NCBI GenBank assembly: GCA_945487035.1
Contig: CALYTI010000004.1
Coordinates: forward strand, 1-64,000
DNA: 64,000 nt
Source: an uncultured Bacteroidales bacterium
GTDB lineage: Bacteria; Bacteroidota; Bacteroidia; Bacteroidales; UBA932
Direction of reading: 5' to 3'
The notes under the pieces were generated by a model, which did no database searches, had not been told where the DNA came from, and saw only the letters and a list, made by a program, of their open reading frames with translations. Below are positions 13,549-22,506 of the stretch, piece after piece. A program made the translations under genes and the position numbers. Numbering within the stretch: the stretch's first letter is position 1; every line of letters starts with the position of its first letter.

Positions 13549-14673
13549 TTAAACCCCTGTTGAAGTAACATCATCCCAGTTTTCAACTGAAGGAGCCCAG
13601 TAAATCTGGTTGAGGTCAACAGTAATAGTGAAGGAATATTTCTTGTTGATCCCCCAAGATTGAGTTGCAGAATAAATATTGAAACTCTGAACTACAGTCT
13701 CATCAGAATAATCTGATGCAGAAGTGTAAGAACGGATTACATAGGTAATCTCGATCTTCTTGTTATCATTTTCTGCAAAAATCTGAGGACGAACAAGAAG
13801 GTAACCGTTTGTATTGATATCTCCTGAGCTTAATGCAACTGCAGTGGTATTGAACTCAGAGGCATTTCCCTGAGCAAGAGTGGCCTCTTCATTATTATAC
13901 CAGGTATAATCCGTTCCCTCAGAACTTGTAAGAGGAAACCAAACACCAATGTTAATATTTGAAGGTTCAATTCCAGAAGAGAATGAACCTTTGGTAACAA
14001 TTTTCTGAAGCTCAATCTTCTTGAGGAAGAAGAGCTTTGAACCAGCCTGAGGGAGGTTATTTTCATCAAGATTTCTGAAATCTTCTTTTGTTTTGATAGA
14101 GAACTTTACAATCTGAGCAAGTTTGTGACGGAATACTGTAGGAACTCCGGTATAACCACCATGGCTTCCGTTAGCAGTTTGATTATCAACCCTGTCGGCA
14201 ATCATAATATCAACTTTCTGGTGTGCATCAACATCCCAATTTGGAATCTTGATTTCTGCCATTGCATCATCTGCAGGGGCGCAAGTCACTGTTTCACTCA
14301 ATTCAGCATATGGACTATAAGACATAAAAGTCAAATATCCCTGCTTTGGCCAGTAATACTTAGGATCGGTTGTCCACGCAGAACCATTGGTCGCTGAAGT
14401 TGGATTCGACACCTTAGCATTGTCAATATACTTAGGAGCCGCTTTGCTATAACCATCTTCAGTGGTGTAGAAGAAAGCAAAAGTACCGAAAGGTCTGTCA
14501 GTTGGATACGTGGCACTATTGTCAAAAGTACCCGCTTTCGTTGCAGCCTTGTCTACAACAGCCTGGAAAGTAATTTCCTGATCAATATTCACAGGCTTCA
14601 CCTCATTTTTCGTGCATGCTGCAAGTGCTACACAAGCAGCAAGCGCAATAATGATGTTCTTTTTCATAAGCAT
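13549..14673 (-). CDS. Fimbrillin family lipoprotein (duplicate pair, second)
   Basis: A 374-residue lipoprotein (372 if translated from the second ATG at 14667). Signal KKNIIIALAACVALAAC is followed by TKNEVKPVNIDQEITFQAVV, almost the same as the upstream paralogue. Shared motifs: RPFGTFAFFYTT, KYYWPKQGYLTFMSYSPYAE, GVPTVFRHKLAQIVKFSIKT, and the C-terminal DLNQIYWAPSVENWDD. The degree of similarity over the whole length points to a recent tandem duplication with the 14735-15847 gene, including the intervening hairpin. Likely a major pilin or its variant. Confidence 0.88.
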   Translation of the reverse strand: MLMKKNIIIALAACVALAACTKNEVKPVNIDQEITFQAVVDKAATKAGTFDNSATYPTDRPFGTFAFFYTTEDGYSKAAPKYIDNAKVSNPTSATNGSAWTTDPKYYWPKQGYLTFMSYSPYAELSETVTCAPADDAMAEIKIPNWDVDAHQKVDIMIADRVDNQTANGSHGGYTGVPTVFRHKLAQIVKFSIKTKEDFRNLDENNLPQAGSKLFFLKKIELQKIVTKGSFSSGIEPSNINIGVWFPLTSSEGTDYTWYNNEEATLAQGNASEFNTTAVALSSGDINTNGYLLVRPQIFAENDNKKIEITYVIRSYTSASDYSDETVVQSFNIYSATQSWGINKKYSFTITVDLNQIYWAPSVENWDDVTSTGV

Positions 14674-14694
14674 TATTTGTTATATTATCTTTGG

Positions 14695-14724
14695 ACCCAA
14701 CGGGACGGTCAGGTCCCGGTGGGT
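14695..14724 (-). promoter_or_regulatory. Intercistronic hairpin, copy A
   Basis: Arms ACCCAACGGGAC and GTCCCGGTGGGT pair with a single mismatch at the same position as in copy B, with a nearly identical loop (GGTCAG versus GGTCAA). It starts 11 nt after the stop of the first fimbrillin gene. The arm and loop conservation between the two copies implies a function or very recent duplication. Confidence 0.75.
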
Positions 14725-14734
14725 AAAATTTTTA

Positions 14735-15847
14735 TTAGAAGGAAACTGTTGTTGTAGAGCCGGACTCCCATTCAACAACTGAAGGTGCCCAGTAAATCTG
14801 GTTAAGAGACACTGTGATGTTGTAAGTGTACTTCTTGTTGATTTCCCATTTTTCTGAGACTGACTTAAGGGCAACGGTCTGCTCCACAGTCTCGTCTGAA
14901 TACTGTGTTGTCTCAGTTCCCCAGAAGGTACGGATAGTGTATTTCAACTTCAGATACTCTACGCTTGTATCCTGAGCAGAAGCACTAGCTTTCTCTGTCA
15001 TTTCCTGCGGAAGAACAAGGAGATAATCGTTAGCTATAGTCTTAGGAGAAGTAAACGCATCTGCAGCAAAAAGACTCTCTGTATCAGTCGTTGATTTATA
15101 CCACACATAAGGTGTATTAATCCTGTCATTAGTCTTTTCCCAAGTACCGATATTGGATTGACTTGGCTGGTTTGTACCGTTAAAAGAACCTATGTAGGCA
15201 ATATTGCCTATTTCAATCTCATTAAGATAGAAGAACTTGTCACCTACAGCGGGAGCACCAGGAGTGCCGGTTGAATAAGCCTTGTCTGTCTTGATAGTGA
15301 AGTCAACCACCTGAGCAAGCTTATGACGGAAAACAGTCGGCACACCATTGTACCCTGAACCATTTGCATCGGTAGTGTTGGAAGTCTGGTTATCAATTCT
15401 GTCTGCAACCATCACATCAACAGTCTGATTAGCATCCACATCATAGTTTGTAATCTTGAAGCCATCGCTAAAATCACAAGACACAAGATTATTGAGCGTT
15501 TCGTATGGACTGTAAGAATAGAAGGTCAATTTACCCTGCTTTGGCCAGTAATACTTCGGACTGGTTGTCCAGTTGTTTCCATCTGATCCGGCAGTGTAGC
15601 TAACCTCGGCATTGTTGATATAACGGTTAGAAGTGCTGCCAAAAGAGGTTGTATAGAAGAAAGCAAAAGTACCGAAAGGAGTTTCTTTAGGATATGCAGT
15701 TCCATCTACAATCGCTTTCGTTGAAGCTTTGTTGACTACCGCCTGGAAGGTGATCTGCTGATCAGCCACAACAGGCCTAACCTCGTTCTTTGTGCAAGCT
15801 GCAAGTGCTACACAAGCAGCAAGAGCAAGAAAAATAGATCTTTTCAT
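14735..15847 (-). CDS. Fimbrillin family lipoprotein (duplicate pair, first)
   Basis: A 370-residue lipoprotein, signal MKRSIFLALAACVALAAC with lipobox Cys 18, then TKNEVRPVVADQQITFQAVV. Motifs: TPFGTFAFFYTTS, KYYWPKQGKLTFYSYSPYE, GVPTVFRHKLAQVVDFTIKT, LLVLPQEM, YTIRTFWGTETTQYSDETVE, SLNQIYWAPSVVEWE. It is the first pilin-like gene after the DUF5119 gene (51 bp AT-rich gap without a terminator). As the first and best-placed fimbrillin before a hairpin it may be the most abundant subunit; this is inference. Confidence 0.88.
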   Translation of the reverse strand: MKRSIFLALAACVALAACTKNEVRPVVADQQITFQAVVNKASTKAIVDGTAYPKETPFGTFAFFYTTSFGSTSNRYINNAEVSYTAGSDGNNWTTSPKYYWPKQGKLTFYSYSPYETLNNLVSCDFSDGFKITNYDVDANQTVDVMVADRIDNQTSNTTDANGSGYNGVPTVFRHKLAQVVDFTIKTDKAYSTGTPGAPAVGDKFFYLNEIEIGNIAYIGSFNGTNQPSQSNIGTWEKTNDRINTPYVWYKSTTDTESLFAADAFTSPKTIANDYLLVLPQEMTEKASASAQDTSVEYLKLKYTIRTFWGTETTQYSDETVEQTVALKSVSEKWEINKKYTYNITVSLNQIYWAPSVVEWESGSTTTVSF

Positions 15848-15898
15848 AAATGATAATAGTTAATTGTTAATATTGTTAATGTTTTATAATAATTTCAA

Positions 15899-16915
15899 TT
15901 ACAATTCAATTTCGTGTTCCTCTCTCTCCCAATCATCCACGGTCGGGTCAAATCCCCCACCGCTACCCCCGCTCTCCGGCGGTTTAGGCACCTCAATCTC
16001 ATCATCAATCAGCAGCCAGTGGTGCAGGCGGCAGGCCTCAGACTCAAACAGTTCATTGAGCGAATACTCCCTCTCCAGAATCCTTCCGTCAACAGTCTTC
16101 AGATTGAATTTCACCGACAGCTGATTATCCCTATCCGGAATCCTTCCGAAAGTATTGAACACATTGCACACCACATCATCCCCCTGGTCCGTACTCTTCA
16201 GCAAATCAATATAAATCGACTTGCAGTCATTCATATCCGCCTCGCGGGTATTCAGCTTGGCAGAACCAGCCATACCCGTCAGCACCGCCCTCGCACTGGA
16301 CACATACTCCAGACCCTTCACCCTCACCTGCAGGTAGTAGGACTCCACAACCGACCTCGCCTCCGCCTCAATAGTATAAACTCCCGTATGGTACGGAATG
16401 CTCTCCAGCTCACTTGACGCAACCAGCAGATGGTCAGGCTGATAGCTGATCGGCTCATCCCCATCCGCCTTCAGCGAAAGTGAACGCAGCGCAGCCTCCG
16501 AAAGATTGGAAGTAAACGCCTTGCTCTTCTCCCACGAATCGTAATTCTCAATCTGGGTTGACTCGGTACCGAAAGTATAAATAAGCATCCTGTAGTCACC
16601 AGGCATAATCGAAACCTTACCCTTGATGCCCATACGCCCGCTTCCCGGGTCGGTATAGACATCGTAAATGAAGGAATCTCCCAGCAGCTTGTCCTTCTGA
16701 GTATCGTAGAACAGCACGCGGAACACCTCCGACTCGATAGGAGGAATAGGAATCAGCTCATTGTAGATATCGCAGGTCACATTGAGCACAGCATTGATAT
16801 CCACAGCCACCTGAATATCGGTCTGGAACTCCATATCCTCAAGAGGACGGAACTGGCAGCCTCCCAAAACGAGAGGCAGCAAGGCCATAAGCCCTATGAG
16901 CTTACACTTCTTCAT
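15899..16915 (-). CDS. DUF5119-like fimbrial anchor lipoprotein
   Basis: A 338-residue lipoprotein (MKKCKLIGLMALLPLVLGGC, lipobox Cys 20). The pattern VRVLFYDTQ-like strand, PGDYRMLIYTFGTEST, PDHLLVASSELESIPYH, YYLQVRVKGLEYVSSARAVL with LTGMAGSAKLNTRE, FNTFGRIPD, and the end GGGFDPTVDDWEREEHEIEL is what I associate with DUF5119 and the related FimB/Mfa2 anchor proteins. These tether fimbriae to the outer membrane and end chain growth. It follows the DUF3575 gene by 1 nt, a common pairing in Bacteroidales fimbrial loci. Confidence 0.75.
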   Translation of the reverse strand: MKKCKLIGLMALLPLVLGGCQFRPLEDMEFQTDIQVAVDINAVLNVTCDIYNELIPIPPIESEVFRVLFYDTQKDKLLGDSFIYDVYTDPGSGRMGIKGKVSIMPGDYRMLIYTFGTESTQIENYDSWEKSKAFTSNLSEAALRSLSLKADGDEPISYQPDHLLVASSELESIPYHTGVYTIEAEARSVVESYYLQVRVKGLEYVSSARAVLTGMAGSAKLNTREADMNDCKSIYIDLLKSTDQGDDVVCNVFNTFGRIPDRDNQLSVKFNLKTVDGRILEREYSLNELFESEACRLHHWLLIDDEIEVPKPPESGGSGGGFDPTVDDWEREEHEIEL

Positions 16916-16916
16916 T

Positions 16917-18104
16917 CTACCTCTTGTTCTTTTTCAGATAAATCGGATAAACCAGAGAAACCGTAACTCTCGTCGGTCCCCAGTAATGGAAGGTTCCCGC
17001 CCCGAAATTGTCCCTGATAAGGATGCTGTAGTCCGGAGCCGGCACGTAATGCTGATAATCTATTCCCATATAACCCAGAGTCATACTGAACTCCAGATTG
17101 AAATGCTCTGTGAGCGGCAGGCTGTAGCCGTAGCTTATGCCGGCCTGCCTGTAATAGCACTGGTAGCAGCCTTCGTGGTCCCACTGTATGTCAAACTTGC
17201 CGCCGCTACCCTGCAGGGCAAGATAGTGACCCTGAAGTTTCTCCTCTCCCGGAGCGAACCACCATCTGAACTCCCCTTCTGCATTCAATATCTGAAGCGC
17301 ATACTTGTTTCCGTAAGGACCTGCTGTCCACCACGGGAACATAAAGTGAGCATTAACAGAGAAGTCATTCCCGACAGGAACTTCCAAGCCAAGATTGACA
17401 GCCGTTACCACGTCGCCAAGCAGATTGGTCTTGGCAGCGAAGGTAAACTCGGAAGAAGGCTTGCGGACAGCCTCCACCTTCCTTCCCAGCCCAACCGGCG
17501 GAGGGAGAAGGGTGTCCTTCATCGGCTCGAGCGGCATAATGGCACCGACACTGGTCCACACGCAGACCCAGGTGGCGCTGCGCAACTGCTTCATATAGTG
17601 CCGCTTGAGGTAATTCCAGGTATAGCCGCCATCCAGATTCTTAATGCTCCACTTGCGGGTCTCCTCCCCAATTCCTTCCGCATGCAGAATCCTCAGCAGC
17701 CTGTCGCGGTTAGGCAGACGGTAGTCCCTCTCCACCAGTTCAATCAGTCCCGGCCAGTTCTCCGCAAGAGGACTTATCTTAATCTTGCCCTCATTGAGCC
17801 TGGTGGTATCAGCAGCAAGCTCCAGCAGCAGTTCCTTTGCCGCAGCGGCACGCTTCTCCGAAAGCCATACATTGTGCGGGTAGCCTCCCTCAGGAGAAGC
17901 CCAGGCATAAACCGTAATGCTGTCGATATGCACCGAATGGGTAAGGCAGAAACGAATCGTATCTATGGTAGCGGCATTGTCCATATAGGTGGAATCGACG
18001 TCGATTTTGTCGAAGCGGTAATGGATGGCAAATTCACGCTTTTCCTTCGGCTGGGCAAGCGCAGTCGAAGCACAGAAAAGCAAGCCCGCGAGCATCGCGA
18101 ACAT
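16917..18104 (-). CDS. DUF3575 outer-membrane protein with OmpA-like domain
   Basis: A 395-residue protein taking ATG 18104 (MFAMLAGLLFCASTALA, a standard signal peptide); the ORF-track start is a GTG 12 codons earlier. Residues ~25-190 are OmpA/MotB-like (HYRFDKIDVDSTYMDNAATI, SITVYAWASPEGG, LSEKRAAAAKELLLE), a peptidoglycan-binding-type fold. From ~220 on it is a DUF3575 beta-barrel (FAAKTNLLGDVVTAVNLGLE, GYMGIDYQHYVP, YWGPTRVTVSLVYPIYLK). It is the first gene of the fimbrial operon and probably an outer-membrane platform for the subunits that follow. Confidence 0.82.
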   Translation of the reverse strand: MFAMLAGLLFCASTALAQPKEKREFAIHYRFDKIDVDSTYMDNAATIDTIRFCLTHSVHIDSITVYAWASPEGGYPHNVWLSEKRAAAAKELLLELAADTTRLNEGKIKISPLAENWPGLIELVERDYRLPNRDRLLRILHAEGIGEETRKWSIKNLDGGYTWNYLKRHYMKQLRSATWVCVWTSVGAIMPLEPMKDTLLPPPVGLGRKVEAVRKPSSEFTFAAKTNLLGDVVTAVNLGLEVPVGNDFSVNAHFMFPWWTAGPYGNKYALQILNAEGEFRWWFAPGEEKLQGHYLALQGSGGKFDIQWDHEGCYQCYYRQAGISYGYSLPLTEHFNLEFSMTLGYMGIDYQHYVPAPDYSILIRDNFGAGTFHYWGPTRVTVSLVYPIYLKKNKR

Positions 18105-18422
18105 AATGAACTTATATGAACTTTTACTTGACAAAACCACTCTTATTTCGTATATTGCGAATTAGCCCGCAAAATAGTAAAAAAACATCTATAAATCAAG
18201 TCAATAGATGAATTTTTATACTACCCCCCCCCATTCACCAGAATTTCTGCGCAAAAGCGCACTTCCGGCGTACACGAATCAAATATTTCTGTATTGGAGT
18301 GCTCCCTGGCTTAGGTCAAAACAGGAGCGTGGGGGGAAATGTTTTGCAAATGTACTACAATTTTTGGAAATCAATGCGAAAAATTTAGAAAAATAGCTTG
18401 TTATTAGTAACTTTGGGTGCTT
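18105..18422. other. Divergent intergenic region with a C9/G9 tract
   Basis: This stretch separates the fimbrial operon from the lpxL-like operon. It contains nine consecutive C at 18224-18232 (G9 on the fimbrial strand, about 120 nt upstream of ATG 18104), a small TGCGC-AAAA-GCGCA hairpin at 18248-18261, and the lpxL -7 box at 18408-18415. I found no inverted repeat pair of the kind that flanks invertible promoters and no clear -7 box for the fimbrial operon. Confidence 0.6.
18408..18415 (+). promoter_or_regulatory. -7 box (TAACTTTG) of the lpxL-like operon
   Basis: TAACTTTG matches TAnnTTTG; TTTA at 18384-18387 could be a weak -33. The ATG is 7 nt downstream, so the leader is almost absent. 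Confidence 0.5.
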
Positions 18423-19355
18423 ATGTCTGTCAAAAAAGGAATAATTCAAGCATTGATGGGAATTTTCTCCGCGCTGCCGCTCGGAGTGCACGAAGCGAAT
18501 GCCCATCTGGTGGGCTGGATTGCCATGCATCTGGTGCGCTACCGCCGCAAAGTGGTGGAAGAGAACATAGACCGCAGCTTTCCGGATGCACCTGCGCAAT
18601 TGCGCAAAAAATATGTAAAGGATTTTTACCTTCATTTCGGACAGCTGGTGTGCGAAACCATCTGGTTCAGCCATACCACCCCGCGGAGGATGGCCTCTTC
18701 CAAAATAGTCAGCGTTGTGCATCCGGAGGAGACTTCCAGGCTTCAGAGCGCAGCTCCGGGCACCATAGTTCTTGCGGGGCACTATGCCAACTGGGAGATT
18801 CTGTTCGGCTTCGAGCATTTCGACCTTCCGCCGGGAAGCGAAGCGTGCTATGCGCTCAAGCGCAGCAATGTGGCAATGGTTTACAAGAAGCTCAGTTCCC
18901 CGCTGTGGGATGAAATCTTCAGGGAATGCCGCCTGCGGCTTCTCGGCACTGATTTTGAAAACTACATAGAGTCCGCAAACATTCTGCGTCACGTGGTGGA
19001 GCACCGGGGCGACGGCTATTTCTATTTTTTCGACACCGACCAGAGGCCTTATGCGGGCGCGAAGGCGGTGATGGATGTGGAGTTTATGGGACAGAAGGCA
19101 CAGACTATGTATGCGGGCGCGGGAGTGGCGCACAAGTACGGCCTTGCGGTGGCATATTTTTCGATGCGCCGCAAGCCTTCGGGCAGGGGCTACGAGTGCG
19201 AGATGAAAACAATTTGCGACAACGCCTCCAAAATGGAGGTTAAGGATATAATGAATGAATTCTACCGGCTTCTGGAAGAGGACATACGCAGGGACCCGGG
19301 CGGGTACCTTTGGTCCCACAGACGCTGGAAACAAGTGAACAAGAGAACAATATGA
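18423..19355 (+). CDS. Lipid A biosynthesis lauroyl/acyl acyltransferase
   Basis: A 310-residue LpxL/HtrB-family protein. The family's catalytic HX4E motif is HYANWE (His120, Glu125), preceded by an N-terminal hydrophobic helix and followed by the DTDQRPY segment and the conserved KAQTMYAGAGVAHKYGLAVA region. It transfers an acyl chain from acyl-ACP to the lipid A precursor at the inner face of the cytoplasmic membrane. ATG 18423 is preferred over the ORF-track GTG at 18417 because the -7 box ends at 18415. First gene of an eight-gene plus-strand operon; its stop overlaps the next start (ATGA). Confidence 0.88.
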   Translation: MSVKKGIIQALMGIFSALPLGVHEANAHLVGWIAMHLVRYRRKVVEENIDRSFPDAPAQLRKKYVKDFYLHFGQLVCETIWFSHTTPRRMASSKIVSVVHPEETSRLQSAAPGTIVLAGHYANWEILFGFEHFDLPPGSEACYALKRSNVAMVYKKLSSPLWDEIFRECRLRLLGTDFENYIESANILRHVVEHRGDGYFYFFDTDQRPYAGAKAVMDVEFMGQKAQTMYAGAGVAHKYGLAVAYFSMRRKPSGRGYECEMKTICDNASKMEVKDIMNEFYRLLEEDIRRDPGGYLWSHRRWKQVNKRTI

Positions 19356-20320
19356 TACTTGCATCAGCAATTCTTGCAGCCGCCCTTGCGGCGGAGCCCC
19401 AGACGGTGAGCTATTCGCTCCCGCAAACGGTAATAGTTGTGGAAATCAGCGCGACCCGCGAGCAGTGGGAGGCGGGCCCGTATTCGCAGTGGGCCTCAGA
19501 ACTGCTCGGCATCGAAGCAGTAGAGGCGGATTCCACTGCCTACAGCATCAGCGGCATAGACATACGCTGCGAAGCTGAAGCCGACCAGAGCAGGCGCTAC
19601 AGCCTGCGCCTGAGCGAAGGGGCCAGGCCCGTATATCTTTCGATGACAAGGCAGGGACTGGTGGCAGGCAAGAATCTTCAGCTGCGCAATGGTTCCGCTA
19701 TCAACAGGCGCCTGAGCCCTGTGGAAGCCCCCCGGCTCGGAGCGAAGCTGCCGGGTTCGGGCAATATGAAAAAGGAGGCCCAGGCGGCAGCAAAACGCAT
19801 CGCGGAACTGCGGCAGGCGCGCTATGACATACTCATAGGCAATACCGACGCGACCTACAGCGGAGATGCGCTGAGGGCTGCCGTGGAGGACCTGCGCAGG
19901 ATGGAGGACGAGCTGATGCTGTATTTCACAGGAACTTACAGCAGTACAAGCGAAAACTATACCTTCGAAATCGTGCCTTCAGCCGAGGGCACTGCGGTCT
20001 ATGAGGCGTTCTGCCTGCTTCCGGGCGAAGGAATCGTGCCCGCAGGCTCGGTGGACGGCATTCCTTACTACCTGGAAGTGGATGCGGAGCCTGTTGCGAC
20101 AATAGAGCGCGACCCCGAACCGGAGCCGGTAGAGGAAGAAAAGCCGAAAAAGAAGAAGAAGAAAAACGAACCAGAGCCGGTGCTGCCTTCCCAGTACATC
20201 ACCTACCGCATTCCGGCAATGTGCCAGGTCAGGCTGAGCGACGGGGAGAAGACCATTGCGGAGCTGCGCCTGCCCGTTTATCAGCTCGGAATAGAAGAAC
20301 AATACCCGATATACAATTAA
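19352..20320 (+). CDS. DUF4831 family protein
   Basis: A 322-residue protein starting at MILASAILAAALAA, a short signal-like hydrophobic stretch; the start overlaps the acyltransferase stop by 4 nt. The PF16115/DUF4831 pattern is recognisable: YSLPQTVIVVEISATRE, GPYSQWASELLGIE, GIDIRCEAEADQSRRYSL, then ARYDILIGNTDATYSGDALR, and a YRIPAMCQVRLSDGEKTI end. A charged linker rich in Glu, Pro and Lys (EEEKPKKKKKKNEPEP) precedes the last domain. Function unknown; conserved in Bacteroidetes and probably exported. Confidence 0.78.
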   Translation: MILASAILAAALAAEPQTVSYSLPQTVIVVEISATREQWEAGPYSQWASELLGIEAVEADSTAYSISGIDIRCEAEADQSRRYSLRLSEGARPVYLSMTRQGLVAGKNLQLRNGSAINRRLSPVEAPRLGAKLPGSGNMKKEAQAAAKRIAELRQARYDILIGNTDATYSGDALRAAVEDLRRMEDELMLYFTGTYSSTSENYTFEIVPSAEGTAVYEAFCLLPGEGIVPAGSVDGIPYYLEVDAEPVATIERDPEPEPVEEEKPKKKKKKNEPEPVLPSQYITYRIPAMCQVRLSDGEKTIAELRLPVYQLGIEEQYPIYN

Positions 20321-20333
20321 AAGACAACAGAAT

Positions 20334-21809
20334 ATGACCATCAAAGATTTGACCCCGGCCGTAGTGTGGAACAATTTCTACGGCATCACCAGAATCCCGC
20401 GTCCTTCAAAGCACGAGGAGAAAATACGCAAGTACCTGCTCGACTGGGCAGCTGAGCATAAGGTCGAGGCCTTTACCGACAAGACCGGCAATGTGATTAT
20501 GCGAGTTCCGGCCACCCCGGGCTACGAGAACCGCAAGGGAGTGGTGCTTCAGGGACATATGGATATGGTTCCGCAGAAGAACAGCGACTCCAACCACGAT
20601 TTCCTCAATGACCCTATAGAGACCCGCGTGGAGGGCGATTGGCTGAAAGCCTGCGGCACCACGCTGGGCGCCGACAACGGACTGGGACTTGCACTCGCAA
20701 TGGCAGTGGCCGAGTCAACGGATGTAAAGCACGGACCTATAGAGATCCTCGCAACCTACGATGAGGAGACCGGAATGACAGGAGCCGAGGCTCTGGAGCC
20801 GGGCATCCTGAAGGGAGATATACTCATCAACCTCGATTCCGAAAGCGAGGGCGAGCTCTATGTGGGCTGCGCAGGAGGACTCGATGCTTCCGCTACCGGC
20901 ACATACAAGCGCTGCGAAGAGCCTGAGGGCTACAGCTGTATGAGCCTTGCAGTGAAGGGCTGCCAGGGCGGACACTCAGGTATGGACATCATCCTTTGCC
21001 GCGCCAACGCCAACAAGGTGGGAGCGCGACTGCTCTATGCCCTGCTCACAAAGTGCGATGCCAAACTGATTGACTTCGAGGGAGGTACGCTGCGCAACGC
21101 GATTCCGCGCGAGTTCTTTGCTACCGTCTATGTGAAGGACGAGGCCGCTGCAAAGGCAGTGGTAGAGGCCGAGGCAAAGGCAATCATCTCCGAATACAAA
21201 GAGACAGACCCTGATATGAGCATCAGCCTTACCCCTTATGTGGAGAGCGAAGCCGAGCCTTGCGACCACGAGGACTGCAAATATGTTGAGGATGCCGATG
21301 CGCTCCGCATCGTGCGCGCCGTACTCGCCTGCCCTGACGGAGTGGAGAGGATGTCCGCTTCCGTTCCGGGCCTTGTGGAGACTTCCAACAATATGGCAAT
21401 GGTGGGCCTGAGTCGCGGACAGTGGTTCGTGAAGTGCCTTATGCGCAGCTCTGTAGATACCGCAAAGGCAGCTCTTGCCGCAAAGATGGAAAGCGTGTTC
21501 AAGCTTGCGGGCGCCGAAATCGAGTTTACCGGAGGCTACAGCGGCTGGGCACCTAACCCGGATTCCACCATACTCAAGGTGATGAAGGAGGTCTATGAGA
21601 AGATGTTCGGATGCGAGCCTAAGGTAATGGCAATCCACGCAGGACTGGAGTGCGGAATTCTTTCCGGTGCTTACCCTAACTGGGATATGGTTTCCTGCGG
21701 TCCTACCCTGCTGAGCCCTCACTCACCTGACGAGCGCGCCTACATTCCTTCTGTACAGAAGGTATGGGACTATCTGAAGGAGGTACTGGCCTCAATTCCT
21801 GAGCGCTAG
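20334..21809 (+). CDS. pepD: Aminoacyl-histidine dipeptidase (M20)
   Basis: A 491-residue cytosolic metallopeptidase of family M20C. Metal ligands and catalytic residues are in place: GHMDMV (His75, Asp77), TLGADNGLG (Asp114), DEETGMTG (Glu144 catalytic, Glu145) and the GGHSGMDI lid motif. The size equals that of E. coli PepD. It hydrolyses Xaa-His and other dipeptides. It starts 13 nt after DUF4831 and ends 1 nt before the DUF2400 gene. Confidence 0.92.
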   Translation: MTIKDLTPAVVWNNFYGITRIPRPSKHEEKIRKYLLDWAAEHKVEAFTDKTGNVIMRVPATPGYENRKGVVLQGHMDMVPQKNSDSNHDFLNDPIETRVEGDWLKACGTTLGADNGLGLALAMAVAESTDVKHGPIEILATYDEETGMTGAEALEPGILKGDILINLDSESEGELYVGCAGGLDASATGTYKRCEEPEGYSCMSLAVKGCQGGHSGMDIILCRANANKVGARLLYALLTKCDAKLIDFEGGTLRNAIPREFFATVYVKDEAAAKAVVEAEAKAIISEYKETDPDMSISLTPYVESEAEPCDHEDCKYVEDADALRIVRAVLACPDGVERMSASVPGLVETSNNMAMVGLSRGQWFVKCLMRSSVDTAKAALAAKMESVFKLAGAEIEFTGGYSGWAPNPDSTILKVMKEVYEKMFGCEPKVMAIHAGLECGILSGAYPNWDMVSCGPTLLSPHSPDERAYIPSVQKVWDYLKEVLASIPER

Positions 21810-21810
21810 G

Positions 21811-22506
21811 ATGCTGCCGCAGACAAGACAGCTGCTTATCGACAGGGCCGAAAAGTACAACGACCCTGTCTGGTTTGCCGAAGACCCGATTGCGTTCCCG
21901 AGACAGATTCTGGAGCGCGGAGGGTCGCTTCAGGACATAGAAATCGCGGCAGTGTTTGCCGCGCATTTCGCCTGGGGGCGCAGGGCTATGATAGTGCGCG
22001 ACTGCACCCGCCTTATGGACGAGATGCAGTGGAGGCCTGCCGACTATGTGATGGCGGGCGAGTGGAGGGATGACGATACGAGCATACACCGCACGGTGAA
22101 ATGGAGCGAAGTGGCGCGCATCTGCGCCAATCTTCGCGGGTTCTACCTCTCGCAGCCCAGCCTCGAAGTGCTGAGCCCCGCGCAGATGCGCACCCGGATT
22201 TACGGCCAGAAGGAGGACCCCAAGGCCGCAAACAAGAAAATCAATATGCTGAGACGCTGGATGGCAAGGCGCGACGGCAAGGTGGACCTTGGGCTGTGGA
22301 AGAACACCGACCCGGCCTCTCTGGTGATTCCCCTTGATGTTCACGTTTACAACCAGGCCTGCGAACTCGGCCTTACCGACAGAAAAGCCAAGGACATCAC
22401 AACTGCCCTGCAGATTACCGATGTCTTTCGCGAAATATGGCCGGACGACCCTCTGCTGGGGGATTTTGCACTGTTCGGCTATGGAGTGACACAACGCAAT
22501 GCCTAA
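21811..22506 (+). CDS. TIGR02757/DUF2400 family protein
   Basis: A 231-residue protein with the family's hallmarks: EDPIAFPRQ at the N-terminus, AAVFAAHFAWGRRAMI, the central NMLRRWMARRDGKVDLGLW stretch, and LVIPLDVHVYNQACELGLTD followed by DFALFGYGV. The fold is related to HhH-GPD DNA glycosylases, but no activity is established. It is 1 nt downstream of pepD and its end overlaps the zeta-like kinase by 8 nt. Confidence 0.85.
   Translation: MLPQTRQLLIDRAEKYNDPVWFAEDPIAFPRQILERGGSLQDIEIAAVFAAHFAWGRRAMIVRDCTRLMDEMQWRPADYVMAGEWRDDDTSIHRTVKWSEVARICANLRGFYLSQPSLEVLSPAQMRTRIYGQKEDPKAANKKINMLRRWMARRDGKVDLGLWKNTDPASLVIPLDVHVYNQACELGLTDRKAKDITTALQITDVFREIWPDDPLLGDFALFGYGVTQRNA

Noticed and set aside
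18105-18422. Invertible promoter upstream of the fimbrial operon
   Set aside because: Bacteroidales surface operons often have one, so I looked for a pair of inverted repeats flanking a promoter; only a 5 bp hairpin and the C9 tract are present and no recombinase is nearby.
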